From: Sphingomonas sp. UBA1000
GTDB taxonomy: Bacteria > Pseudomonadota > Alphaproteobacteria > Sphingomonadales > Sphingomonadaceae
Assembly: GCA_002291855.1 (NCBI GenBank)
Contig: DBAW01000197.1
Location: 1,920-12,076 of the forward strand
Direction: 5' to 3'
DNA: 10,157 bases
In this document: positions 1 to 6,453 of the stretch, in pieces
Numbering within the stretch: position 1 is the first letter of the stretch
How the letters are laid out: every line of letters starts with the position of its first letter
Notes under the pieces: model-generated
The model's database searches: none
Told to the model about the DNA's origin: nothing
Seen by the model: only the letters and a program-made list of their open reading frames with translations
Position numbers and translations under genes: made by a program

Positions 1-645
1 CGGTCGAACGCCATCGACGTGCTGGTGGTCGATTCGGTCGCGGCCCTGGTGCCGCGCGCGGAAATCGAGGGCGAGATGGGCGACAGCCATGTCGGCCTGC
101 AGGCTCGGCTGATGAGCCAGGCACTGCGCAAGCTGACCGGTTCGATCAGCCGTTCGCGCTGCCTGGTGATCTTCATCAATCAGGTGCGCATGAAGATCGG
201 CGTGATGTACGGCAATCCGGAGACGACGACCGGCGGCAATGCGCTCAAATTCTACGCCTCGGTGCGTCTCGACATCCGCCGCACCGGCCAGATCAAGGAC
301 CGGGACGAGATTGTCGGCAACACCACGCGGGTGAAGGTCGTCAAGAACAAGGTCGCGCCGCCGTTCAAGCAGGTCGAGTTCGACATCATGTATGGCGAAG
401 GCATTTCGAAGGTCGGCGAGATTCTCGATTTGGGCGTCAAGGCCGGGCTGGTCGAGAAATCGGGCGCATGGTTCAGCTATGACTCGATCCGCATCGGGCA
501 GGGCCGCGAAAACGCCAAACAATATCTGCGCGACCATGCCGATGTGATGGGCCGGCTAGAAAAGGCCATTCGCGGCAAGACCGAGGATGTGGCCGAGGCG
601 CTGATGGTCGGTCCGTCGGCCGAGGATGATCTGGACGACATGTAA
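1..645 (+). CDS. recA: Recombinase RecA, 3' part (5' end outside window)
   Basis: RecA is the ATP-dependent recombinase that coats single-stranded DNA, drives homologous pairing and strand exchange, and stimulates LexA-type autocleavage. The reading frame is open from base 1, so the first visible codon is internal. 214 residues are present, and by alignment from memory with E. coli RecA about the first 130, including Walker A, are missing. Visible landmarks are the Walker B strand VLVVDS (residues 7-12), the FINQ segment, and the DNA-binding loop L2 with GNPETTTGGNALKF. The C-terminal domain follows and ends in an acidic tail, EDDLDDM, as in other RecA proteins. The stop is TAA at 643-645, followed by a GC-rich stem-loop. 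Promoter and any SOS box lie outside the window. The identification is essentially certain. Confidence 0.98.
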   Translation, partial: RSNAIDVLVVDSVAALVPRAEIEGEMGDSHVGLQARLMSQALRKLTGSISRSRCLVIFINQVRMKIGVMYGNPETTTGGNALKFYASVRLDIRRTGQIKDRDEIVGNTTRVKVVKNKVAPPFKQVEFDIMYGEGISKVGEILDLGVKAGLVEKSGAWFSYDSIRIGQGRENAKQYLRDHADVMGRLEKAIRGKTEDVAEALMVGPSAEDDLDDM

Positions 646-652
646 TCCGTCG

Positions 653-680
653 GGCGGCGGGGGCGATGGCTCCCGCCGCC
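653..680 (+). terminator. GC-rich stem-loop after recA, possible terminator
   Basis: A perfect 9-bp stem GGCGGCGGG (653-661) pairs with CCCGCCGCC (672-680) around a 10-base loop, 8 bases after the recA stop. No U-tract follows, so it is at best a weak or Rho-assisted terminator or a 3' stabilising hairpin. Confidence 0.4.
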
Positions 681-810
681 GGCTGATCGGTGCCGGCACG
701 CGGCGATGGCGGGGCGCGCGGCCTCGTGTCCGGGGCGGTGGCTGAACCAAGCGCCGCGCGGGAACTGCGGCATGCCGTTGATCTCGGCCATTTTCCGGAG
801 TGTGCGCCAG

Positions 811-838
811 TCGACCCGGCCTGAAATTCCTCTATGCT
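811..838 (+). promoter_or_regulatory. Weak candidate promoter for the GST gene
   Basis: TCGACC (811-816) and TATGCT (833-838) are separated by 16 bases, each matching four of six positions of the sigma-70 type consensus. It would give a leader of roughly 35 bases before the ATG at 881. The match is modest, and in GC-rich DNA such matches arise by chance. Confidence 0.3.
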
Positions 839-866
839 CGCCGCCGGGGGCGACGCGCCCCGGCAT

Positions 867-872
867 GGGAGA
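867..872 (+). promoter_or_regulatory. Ribosome binding site choosing the GST start at 881
   Basis: GGGAGA ends 8 bases before the ATG at 881. The frame stays open upstream to a GTG at 800, but that longer start would add 27 residues unlike the family. This site and the family-typical N-terminus MTIIVHHL favour 881. Confidence 0.7.
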
Positions 873-880
873 CGCGGCGC

Positions 881-1507
881 ATGACGATCATCGTCCATCA
901 TCTGGAAAACAGCCGCTCGCAGCGCGTGCTGTGGATGCTCGAAGAACTTGATCTGGCCTATGAGGTTCGGCGCTATGCGCGCAATCCGCGCACGATGCTG
1001 GCCCCGCCCGAACTCAAGCGCGTGCATCCGCTCGGCAAGTCGCCGGTGATCGAGGATGGCGGCCATGTGATCGCCGAAACCGGCGCGATCATCGAATATC
1101 TGCTGGAAAAGGGCAATGGCCAGCTCGCGCCGCCCGCGCACCGCGAAGCGGTGCTGCGCCATCGTTTCTTCCTCCATTATGCCGAAGGCTCGCTGATGCC
1201 GCCGCTGCTGGTCATGCTGGTGATCGGCAAGATGGGCCTGCTCGGCCGGCCGGCACGGCCGCGCATTCAGGCGATGATCGACACCCATCTCGATTATCTG
1301 GAAGGCGAGCTGGCCGGGCGCGACTGGCTTGTCGGCGACGGGCCGACCGCCGCCGACATCATGATGAGCTTCCCGGTGGAGGCGGCGCGGATGCGCGGTG
1401 GCCTCGATGCGCGGCGGCCCAATCTGATGGGCTGGCTGGCCCGCATCCATGCCCGGCCAGCCTATCGGCGGGCGCTGGAGCGGGGCGGCCCCTATGCCTT
1501 TGCCTGA
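881..1507 (+). CDS. Glutathione S-transferase, Gtt1-like
   Basis: A cytosolic-type glutathione S-transferase of 208 residues, the usual length for the fold. The N-terminal thioredoxin-like domain (about 1-78) has the opening strand, then ENSRSQRVLWMLEEL, and the cis-proline and glutathione-contact segments HPLGKSPV and ETGAIIEYL. The all-helical C-terminal domain contains YAEGSLMPPL and the helix-capping region TAADIMMSFPV. These two segments and the N-terminus resemble yeast Gtt1 (YVEGSLQPPL, ADILMSFPL), as recalled from memory. There is no Tyr at the classical catalytic position. Ser11 or a neighbouring residue could serve the thiol. The electrophilic substrate cannot be read from sequence. 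The gene follows recA in the same direction, 235 bases away, and converges with the symporter gene, whose stop lies 58 bases beyond. GST membership is secure; a specific function is not. Confidence 0.9.
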   Translation: MTIIVHHLENSRSQRVLWMLEELDLAYEVRRYARNPRTMLAPPELKRVHPLGKSPVIEDGGHVIAETGAIIEYLLEKGNGQLAPPAHREAVLRHRFFLHYAEGSLMPPLLVMLVIGKMGLLGRPARPRIQAMIDTHLDYLEGELAGRDWLVGDGPTAADIMMSFPVEAARMRGGLDARRPNLMGWLARIHARPAYRRALERGGPYAFA

Positions 1508-1530
1508 TCGGGTTCGCTGACCGGGCCAGT

Positions 1531-1549
1531 CCGTCCGCGCGGCGGATGG
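1531..1549. terminator. Short hairpin between convergent genes
   Basis: CCGTCCGC (1531-1538) pairs with GCGGATGG (1542-1549) around a 3-base loop: 8 pairs, one of them G-U. It sits in the 58-base gap where the GST and symporter genes converge, so it could serve either strand. There is no U-tract, and the call is tentative. Confidence 0.3.
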
Positions 1550-1565
1550 CCGCGGTGGCCGGGGG

Positions 1566-2882
1566 TCAGTTCCCGGCCTCGGGATCCCAGCTTTCGGGCG
1601 GCAGCGGCCCGGCGCGGTGGCTCGGCGCGCGCGGGGCTTCGATCTCGGCCGGCTCGACCGGGTCGAGCGTGCCTTCCCAGCGCGCGACGACCGCGCTTGC
1701 GACCGCATTGCCGACCACGTTGGTCGCCGACCGGCCCATGTCGAGGAAATGATCGACGGCGAGGATCAGCAGCAGCCCGGCTTCCGGAATGTCGAAAAAG
1801 GACAGGGTAGCGGCGATCACGACCAGGCTTGCGCGCGGCACGCCCGCCACCCCCTTTGACGTCACCATCAGCACCAGCAGCATTGTAATCTGCTGGCTGA
1901 GCGACAGGTCGATGCCATAGGCCTGAGCGATGAACATGGTCGCAAAGGTCATGTACATCATCGAGCCGTCGAGATTGAACGAATAGCCGAGCGGCAGCAC
2001 GAAGCTGGCGATGCGCGGCGGCACGCCGAACCGGTCAAGCGCCTCGAGCGTGCGCGGATAGGCGGCCTCGGACGAGGCGGTCGAGAAGGCGAGCAGGATC
2101 GGCTCGCGGATGTAGCGGATGAGCAGGCCCGCGCGCCGGCCGATGACGAGGAACGCCGCCGCGCCCAGCACCAGCCACAGCACCAGCAGCCCCAGATAGA
2201 AGCTGCCCATGAAATAGGCGAGATCGCCCAGCACCTGCGGCCCGCGTTCGGCAAGCGTGCCGGCCACCGCCGCGAACACCGCGACGGGGGCGACCCGCAT
2301 CACGTAATTGGTCACTTGCAGCATCACCTGCACGAGCGCTTCCAGCCCGCGCACCAGCGGTGCCGCCTTCTCGCCCACCGCCGTGATGGCGACGCCCAGG
2401 AACAGCGAGAATACCACGATCTGCAGGATCTCGTTGGCGGCCATCGCCTCGACCATCGAGGCGGGGACGAGATGGGTGACGAAATCCTTGAGGTTGAAGC
2501 CCGCCTTGGCGACCCCGGCATCGGCCGACACCGGCGGCAGCGGGAAATCCAGCCCGACCCCCGGCTGGAACAGGTTGACCAGCACCAGCCCGAGGCTGAG
2601 CGAGACCAGACTTGCGGTCAGGAACCAGCCGACCGCGCGCACGCCGACGCGGCCAAGCGCGGCGGTGTCGCCCATATGCGCGATGCCGACGACGAGGGTC
2701 GAGAAGACGAGCGGCGCGATGATCATCTTGATCAGGCGCAGGAACAGCCCGGTGACGATGGAGAAATAGCCGGCAATCTCGGTCAGCCGCGCCTGATCAC
2801 CCACCGAGGCGTTGAGCACCCAGCCGACAAGGATGCCGAGCAGCAGCCCGGCGAGGATGTAATAGGTCAGGCGTTTCGCCAC
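1566..2882 (-). CDS. Dicarboxylate/amino acid:cation symporter (DctA/GltP superfamily)
   Basis: An inner-membrane secondary transporter of the DAACS/SDF family (TC 2.A.23), importing C4-dicarboxylates or acidic amino acids with H+ or Na+. It has 438 residues, the normal family size, and hydrophobic segments throughout. Signature regions are in order: hairpin HP1 around STASSEAAYP (267-276), the TM7 motif GYSFNLDGS (299-307), hairpin HP2 around SKGVAGVPRAS (342-352), and TM8 DHFLDMGRSATNVVGN (377-392). TM8 Arg384, Asp381 and Asn388 align with the substrate-binding Arg, Asp and Asn of the family. The TM7 GYSFNLDG resembles DctA, while the HP2 and the TM8 DMGR part resemble the glutamate carriers, so the substrate is left open. 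A 36-residue Pro/Glu-rich tail follows TM8. Translation starts with GTG at 2882, supported by GGAG six bases upstream. The gene lies 93 bases downstream of the amidase gene on the same strand. Confidence 0.93.
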   Translation of the reverse strand: MAKRLTYYILAGLLLGILVGWVLNASVGDQARLTEIAGYFSIVTGLFLRLIKMIIAPLVFSTLVVGIAHMGDTAALGRVGVRAVGWFLTASLVSLSLGLVLVNLFQPGVGLDFPLPPVSADAGVAKAGFNLKDFVTHLVPASMVEAMAANEILQIVVFSLFLGVAITAVGEKAAPLVRGLEALVQVMLQVTNYVMRVAPVAVFAAVAGTLAERGPQVLGDLAYFMGSFYLGLLVLWLVLGAAAFLVIGRRAGLLIRYIREPILLAFSTASSEAAYPRTLEALDRFGVPPRIASFVLPLGYSFNLDGSMMYMTFATMFIAQAYGIDLSLSQQITMLLVLMVTSKGVAGVPRASLVVIAATLSFFDIPEAGLLLILAVDHFLDMGRSATNVVGNAVASAVVARWEGTLDPVEPAEIEAPRAPSHRAGPLPPESWDPEAGN

Positions 2883-2888
2883 AGGTCA

Positions 2889-2892
2889 CTCC
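2889..2892 (-). promoter_or_regulatory. Ribosome binding site supporting the GTG start of the symporter
   Basis: GGAG on the minus strand ends 6 bases before the GTG at 2882-2880. No in-frame ATG lies near the N-terminus, and the translation from this GTG opens with the family-typical AKRLTYYILAGLLLG. Confidence 0.75.
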
Positions 2893-2924
2893 AGAATCAG
2901 CCGGGCCACGCAAAGGCGATCCGG

Positions 2925-2957
2925 CCCGCCCGGTCAAGCCGCGCATGGCCGGGCGGG
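2925..2957 (-). terminator. Stem-loop between amidase and symporter genes
   Basis: A perfect 9-bp GC stem, CCCGCCCGG (2925-2933) with CCGGGCGGG (2949-2957), encloses a 15-base loop. It lies 18 bases downstream of the amidase stop. Without a U-tract it may be a weak terminator, an attenuating hairpin reducing symporter expression, or a 3'-end stabiliser. Confidence 0.4.
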
Positions 2958-2975
2958 GTCAGCCGAGGCGTGCGA

Positions 2976-4568
2976 TCATTGCACCGCAGCCGGCCGGGGA
3001 TCGACCGAGGGCAGCAGCCGCGCCGGCGCGCGCGGCCCGGCCGCGACTTCGAACGCATGGCCAAGGCCGATCAGCAGCGCCTCCGACCAGGCGGGGCCGA
3101 TGAACGACAGGCCGACGGGCAGCCCGCGCACCATGCCCATCGGCACGGTCAGATGCGGATAGCCGGCAACCGCGGCCAGCCCGCCCGGCCCGCCGCCGCC
3201 AATCTGGTCGCCATTGACGGTGTCGATCATGAAGGCCGGGCCCATGGTCGGCGCGACCAGAGCGACGACCTTGTTGTCGGCGAGCATCCGGTCGATGCCC
3301 TCCGCGCCCGCCATCCGCCGCGCCTTGGCACGGGCTTTCTGATATTCGGGGTCGTCCAGCCCCTTGGTCGCTTCGGCCTGGATAAAGATGTCCTGCCCGA
3401 ACAGCGGCATCTCCCGGTCGGCCTCGGCGGTGTTGAACGCGATCAGATCGGCCAGGCTGCGGGTTTTGACGGTGTCGGGCGTGGCCGCGAGATAGGCGTT
3501 CAGCCCGGCTTTGAACTCGGTCAGCAGCACCTGATATTCGGCCGCGCCGATTTCGCCCCGGCCCTTGAACTCGGCGATATCGACCAGCACCGCACCGGCC
3601 GCGCGCAGCGATGCCAGCGCCTGTTCGAACACGATGTCGGTGGCGGGCGAATAGCCGGTGGCAAAGCGCAGCACGCCGATCCGCTTGCCCGCCAGCGCGC
3701 GCGGATCGAGTGCGGCGACATAATCGGCGCGCCGGGCATCGGCCTCGGCGGTTGCCGGGTCGGCGGGGTCGCTGCCCGCAATCGCGGTCAGCAGCCGCGC
3801 GGCGTCGGCCACGCTCGCCGCCATCGGGCCGGCAGTGTCCTGCGATGCGCTGATCGGGATGATGCCGGTGCGCGACACCAGCCCGACCGTCGGCTTCAGC
3901 CCGACAATGCCGTTGAGTGCCGCCGGGCAGGTGATCGACCCGTCGGTTTCGGTGCCGATTGCCATGCGCACCATGCCCGCCGCCACCGCCGCGCCGCTGC
4001 CCGAGCTGGAGCCGCAGGAATTGCGGTCAAGCGCATGCGGATTGCGCGTCTGCCCGCCGACCGCGCTCCACCCCGAAATCGAATGGGAGGAGCGGAAATT
4101 CGCCCATTCGCTGAGATTGGTCTTGCCGATCACCTGCGCGCCCGCCGCCTTCAGCCGCGTGACGAGCGGCGCATCGCGCGCGGGCAGGTTGGCGGCCAGC
4201 GCCAGGCTGCCTGCCGTGTTGGGCAGGTCGACAAGGTCGATATTGTCCTTGATCAGCACCGGTTCGCCGAACAGCGGCCCGCGCGCCATGCGCTGCCGGT
4301 CGGCGCTGCGCGCGCGGGCGACGGCATCGGGAACGGTGGCGATCACCGCGCGCACCGTATCGTTGCGGCGGGCGATCCGGTCGAGCGCGGCGCGGACATT
4401 GGCCTCGGCAGAGGCAGAGGCGTTGGCGGGGGCGGGGCGGGCGGCCCCATTCTGCACCGGCTGGGCCGATGCCGGCACTGCGATGGCTGCGATCAGCGCC
4501 ATGCCGGCCGTGGTCGCCAGCCATGCCCTGACCGTCCGGCCTCCTGCCGGGTGTCGCTGTCCGCCCAT
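2976..4568 (-). CDS. Secreted amidase-signature family hydrolase
   Basis: An amidase-signature serine hydrolase of 530 residues that cleaves a carboxamide bond, probably in the periplasm. The Ser-cisSer-Lys triad is complete: Lys107 in PVLIKDNID, the bridging Ser187 in CGSSSGSG, and the nucleophile Ser211 in ETDGSITCPA. The core runs from about residue 60 to 500. The N-terminus is a signal peptide: Arg5, Arg11 and Arg14, a hydrophobic stretch 15-31, and an ASA cleavage site at 33-35, followed by an Ala/Pro linker. The ATG at 4568 is chosen because GGGAGG lies 8 bases upstream. An ATG at 4574 would sit only 2 bases from it, and longer starts would spoil the signal peptide. The mature protein has just two cysteines, 185 and 214, both in active-site loops. 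Paralogues act on very different amides, so the substrate is unknown. The gene is separated from the lipoprotein gene upstream by an intrinsic terminator. I see no convincing promoter in the 94 bases between that terminator and the start. Confidence 0.92.
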   Translation of the reverse strand: MGGQRHPAGGRTVRAWLATTAGMALIAAIAVPASAQPVQNGAARPAPANASASAEANVRAALDRIARRNDTVRAVIATVPDAVARARSADRQRMARGPLFGEPVLIKDNIDLVDLPNTAGSLALAANLPARDAPLVTRLKAAGAQVIGKTNLSEWANFRSSHSISGWSAVGGQTRNPHALDRNSCGSSSGSGAAVAAGMVRMAIGTETDGSITCPAALNGIVGLKPTVGLVSRTGIIPISASQDTAGPMAASVADAARLLTAIAGSDPADPATAEADARRADYVAALDPRALAGKRIGVLRFATGYSPATDIVFEQALASLRAAGAVLVDIAEFKGRGEIGAAEYQVLLTEFKAGLNAYLAATPDTVKTRSLADLIAFNTAEADREMPLFGQDIFIQAEATKGLDDPEYQKARAKARRMAGAEGIDRMLADNKVVALVAPTMGPAFMIDTVNGDQIGGGGPGGLAAVAGYPHLTVPMGMVRGLPVGLSFIGPAWSEALLIGLGHAFEVAAGPRAPARLLPSVDPRPAAVQ

Positions 4569-4576
4569 CGTCATCG

Positions 4577-4582
4577 CCTCCC
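4577..4582 (-). promoter_or_regulatory. Strong ribosome binding site deciding the amidase start
   Basis: GGGAGG on the minus strand ends 8 bases before the ATG at 4568 and 2 bases before the in-frame ATG at 4574. The spacing favours 4568. Confidence 0.8.
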
Positions 4583-4661
4583 TTTTGGCGGCAGCATGGC
4601 GCGGACGATCAGCGGCGTCGAGTCCCGCAGCGGGCCGGATTGGCGCGATGCCGCGACACAC

Positions 4662-4691
4662 AAAAAAGGCGGCGATCCGAGGATCGCCGCC
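4662..4691 (-). terminator. Intrinsic terminator of the lipoprotein gene
   Basis: On the minus strand GGCGGCGATC pairs with GATCGCCGCC around CTCG (4668-4677 with 4682-4691; a C-G closure inside leaves a 2-base loop). Six T follow at once (4667-4662). It lies about 30 bases after the stop at 4722. On the plus strand the same stem is followed by a T-rich stretch (4693-4701), so it may work in both directions. Confidence 0.92.
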
Positions 4692-4721
4692 CTTTCGTTT
4701 TTCAGCCGAGGCTGACGAAGC

Positions 4722-4967
4722 TTACTTGGCTTCGACAGCGTTGCCGGCCGCGTCCGCCGCGTTGTCAACGGCCGCAGCGGCGTTGTCCAGCGTGTTGGCG
4801 GCGGCGTCGACGGCGTTGTCGGTGGCGACTTCGACGTTCTCGGTGAGGTTCTCAACGGCCGCTTCGACGTTCTCGGCAGCGTTTTCGACGTTCTCCGACT
4901 GCTGCTGACCGCAGGCGGCCAGGGTCATCAGGCCGGCAGCGGCGAGAACAAAGGTCAGCTTCTTCAT
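4722..4967 (-). CDS. Small alanine/asparagine/glutamate-rich lipoprotein, function unknown
   Basis: An 81-residue predicted lipoprotein that I do not recognise by name. The N-terminus MKKLTFVLAAAGLMTLAAC is a lipoprotein signal with the lipobox LAAC, so Cys19 should be lipidated after cleavage. Residues after it are G and Q, not Asp, which by the E. coli rule would favour outer-membrane sorting. The mature 62 residues are nearly all A, N, E, D, V, Q, L and T, are acidic, and contain no aromatic residue, proline or further cysteine. Asparagines occur at 26, 33, 40, 44, 51, 58, 62, 69 and 76, a 7-7-4 pattern giving three 18-residue repeats (25-42, 43-60, 61-78). This predicts one long helix, in the manner of other small helical envelope lipoproteins. 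Start choice is clear: GGGGAG lies 9 bases upstream. It has its own terminator and a possible promoter inside the end of the peptidase gene, so it may be an independent unit. Confidence 0.85.
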   Translation of the reverse strand: MKKLTFVLAAAGLMTLAACGQQQSENVENAAENVEAAVENLTENVEVATDNAVDAAANTLDNAAAAVDNAADAAGNAVEAK

Positions 4968-5024
4968 TCCAATATGCTCCCCAAAAGGAAAATCCGCGCT
5001 CGGCCTGCGCCGTCGCGAGCGGCC

Positions 5025-5052
5025 CTCTTAGCGCCTAGCGCGTTCCAGTCAA
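5025..5052 (-). promoter_or_regulatory. Candidate promoter for the lipoprotein gene
   Basis: On the minus strand TTGACT (5052-5047) is followed after 16 bases by TAAGAG (5030-5025). The -35 is a five-of-six match but the -10 is only three of six. The -35 lies in the last codons of the peptidase gene. A transcript from here would have a leader of about 50 bases. Co-transcription with the peptidase gene, 67 bases upstream, remains possible. Confidence 0.35.
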
Positions 5053-6453
5053 ACTGTTTTGGTTGAGAAGCGGCTCGGGCGCGGAGGCTGCCTCGGCCAG
5101 CATCGCCGTCCAGGCCGCGACATTCTGGCGCAGCTGCACGCGGTCGATCTTGTCGAGCGTGTCGTCGGGCGTGTGGTGCAGGTCGAAATAGCGGCTGCCG
5201 TCCTGATTGAGGTCGACCGTGCTGACGCCGGCGCGCGACAGCGGGCCAAGATCGGCGCCGGCCCCGGCCGGGCCGCGCCCGCGCGTCACGCCCAGCGGTG
5301 CCAGCAGCGCCGCCAGCCGATCGGCAAAAGGTGCGGCCGCTTCGGGCAGCCTGGTCTGCACGCGCCACACCCGGTCGGCCCCGAAATCCGATTCGGCAAC
5401 CAGCGCATGCGGCTCGGCGCGGTGGGCGCGGGTATAGGCCTGACCGCCCAGCCCGCCGATTTCCTCGGCCCCGAACAGGATCACGCGGATCGTGCGGCGC
5501 GGGCGGCCGGCATCCATCACCCGCTTGGCCGCCGCCGTCGTGATCGCGACCCCGGCGGCATTGTCGATCGCGCCGGTGCCCAGATCCCAGCTGTCGAGGT
5601 GCCCGCCAATCGCGATGATGCCCGCGTCGGGATCGGTGCCGGGCACTTCGGCGATGACATTGCCCGATTGCTGCGGCCCGGTGTGGCGCGGGGTCAGCAC
5701 CAGCCTGATCCGCACCGGGCTGTTGCTGCCCGGGCCGGCGCGGCGCATCAGCCGTTCGACCTGATCGGCATCGGGGTTGGACAAGGCGGCCGCCGGGATC
5801 GGCGCGACGCCGGGCTCGAACACCGTGCTGCCGGTATGGGGCATGCGGTGGCTGTCGGTGCCGATCGAACGGATCAGGATTGCCGCCGCGCCTTTTTTGG
5901 CGGCGATGTTCGGCCCCGCCCGGCGGACGCCGCCGACATAGCCATAGCTCGAGCCGTCCTGCGTCGCGCGCATCGCATGGCCGATATAGACGATCCGCCC
6001 GGCAACCGAGGCCGGCGGCGCGGCTTCGAGCGCGGCGAGCGATGGCAACATCACCACCTCCGCCTCAAGCCCCGTGGCCGGCGTCGCACCGCTGTTGCCC
6101 AGCGCGGTCACCGCCAGTTTCTGGGGGGCGGGGCCGGTGATTTCGCCGCGTTCCTCGCCGCGTTCCCAGCCGGGGATTTCGAACGTTTCGATGCGCACAT
6201 TCTGGAAACCGAGCGCCTTCAGTCGCGCGACCATCCAGGTCCGCGCCGCCGCCTCGCGCGCGCTGCCCGCCGGGCGCGGCCCGATTTCGGTCGTCAGCCC
6301 TTCAAGGATCGACCAGGCCAGCTCGTCCGTCAGCGCCGCCTCGCGCAGGTCGGCGGCGGGCGGGGCCGCGAGCGCGGGGAGGGGAAGCGCCGCGCCGAGC
6401 AGGAGCAGCATCGGGGCGAGCCGGCGGGCCGGGCTGGAATGTCGGTTTTTCAT
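5035..6453 (-). CDS. Exported M28-family zinc peptidase with PA domain
   Basis: A secreted dinuclear zinc exopeptidase of family M28 (aminopeptidase or carboxypeptidase type), 472 residues. The signal peptide has a basic start (MKNRH, Arg10, Arg11), a hydrophobic run at 13-23 and an ALA cleavage site at 27-29. A protease-associated insert lies at about 110-260, with VAGRIVYIG and the AKKGAAAILIRS strand-helix typical of PA domains. All metal and catalytic residues of M28 are present: His285 (GGHLDSWDLG), bridging Asp297 (GAIDNAAG), catalytic Glu330 and ligand Glu331 (FGAEEIGG), Asp356 (ESDFG) and His427 (DLHHTPDD). There are no cysteines. The ATG at 6453 is preferred because it starts directly at the signal peptide, although its ribosome binding site is poor (AGGT, 2 bases away). 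A TTG at 6489 would add 12 residues. A 14-codon leader ORF overlaps the chosen start. Cleavage preference cannot be told from sequence. Confidence 0.93.
   Translation of the reverse strand: MKNRHSSPARRLAPMLLLLGAALPLPALAAPPAADLREAALTDELAWSILEGLTTEIGPRPAGSAREAAARTWMVARLKALGFQNVRIETFEIPGWERGEERGEITGPAPQKLAVTALGNSGATPATGLEAEVVMLPSLAALEAAPPASVAGRIVYIGHAMRATQDGSSYGYVGGVRRAGPNIAAKKGAAAILIRSIGTDSHRMPHTGSTVFEPGVAPIPAAALSNPDADQVERLMRRAGPGSNSPVRIRLVLTPRHTGPQQSGNVIAEVPGTDPDAGIIAIGGHLDSWDLGTGAIDNAAGVAITTAAAKRVMDAGRPRRTIRVILFGAEEIGGLGGQAYTRAHRAEPHALVAESDFGADRVWRVQTRLPEAAAPFADRLAALLAPLGVTRGRGPAGAGADLGPLSRAGVSTVDLNQDGSRYFDLHHTPDDTLDKIDRVQLRQNVAAWTAMLAEAASAPEPLLNQNSLTGTR

Noticed and set aside
690..699. Perfect palindrome GTGCCGGCAC between recA and the GST gene.
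   Set aside because: A 10-base GC palindrome is expected by chance, and it matches no operator that I know and shows no second copy nearby.
473..1708. A minus-strand open frame of 411 codons across the recA end, GST and symporter end.
   Set aside because: It overlaps three well-supported genes, is Arg/Pro/Ala rich and shows no conserved features.
4624..4634. Short palindrome CCCGC-A-GCGGG upstream of the amidase.
   Set aside because: Five-base arms with a one-base centre are common in GC-rich DNA and cannot be separated from chance.
2316..4715. A plus-strand open frame of 799 codons antisense to the symporter and amidase genes.
   Set aside because: It is rich in Arg, His, Gln and Asp with no recognisable domain. 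The minus strand carries two genes with complete catalytic or binding motifs. Long antisense frames are expected in GC-rich codon-biased DNA.
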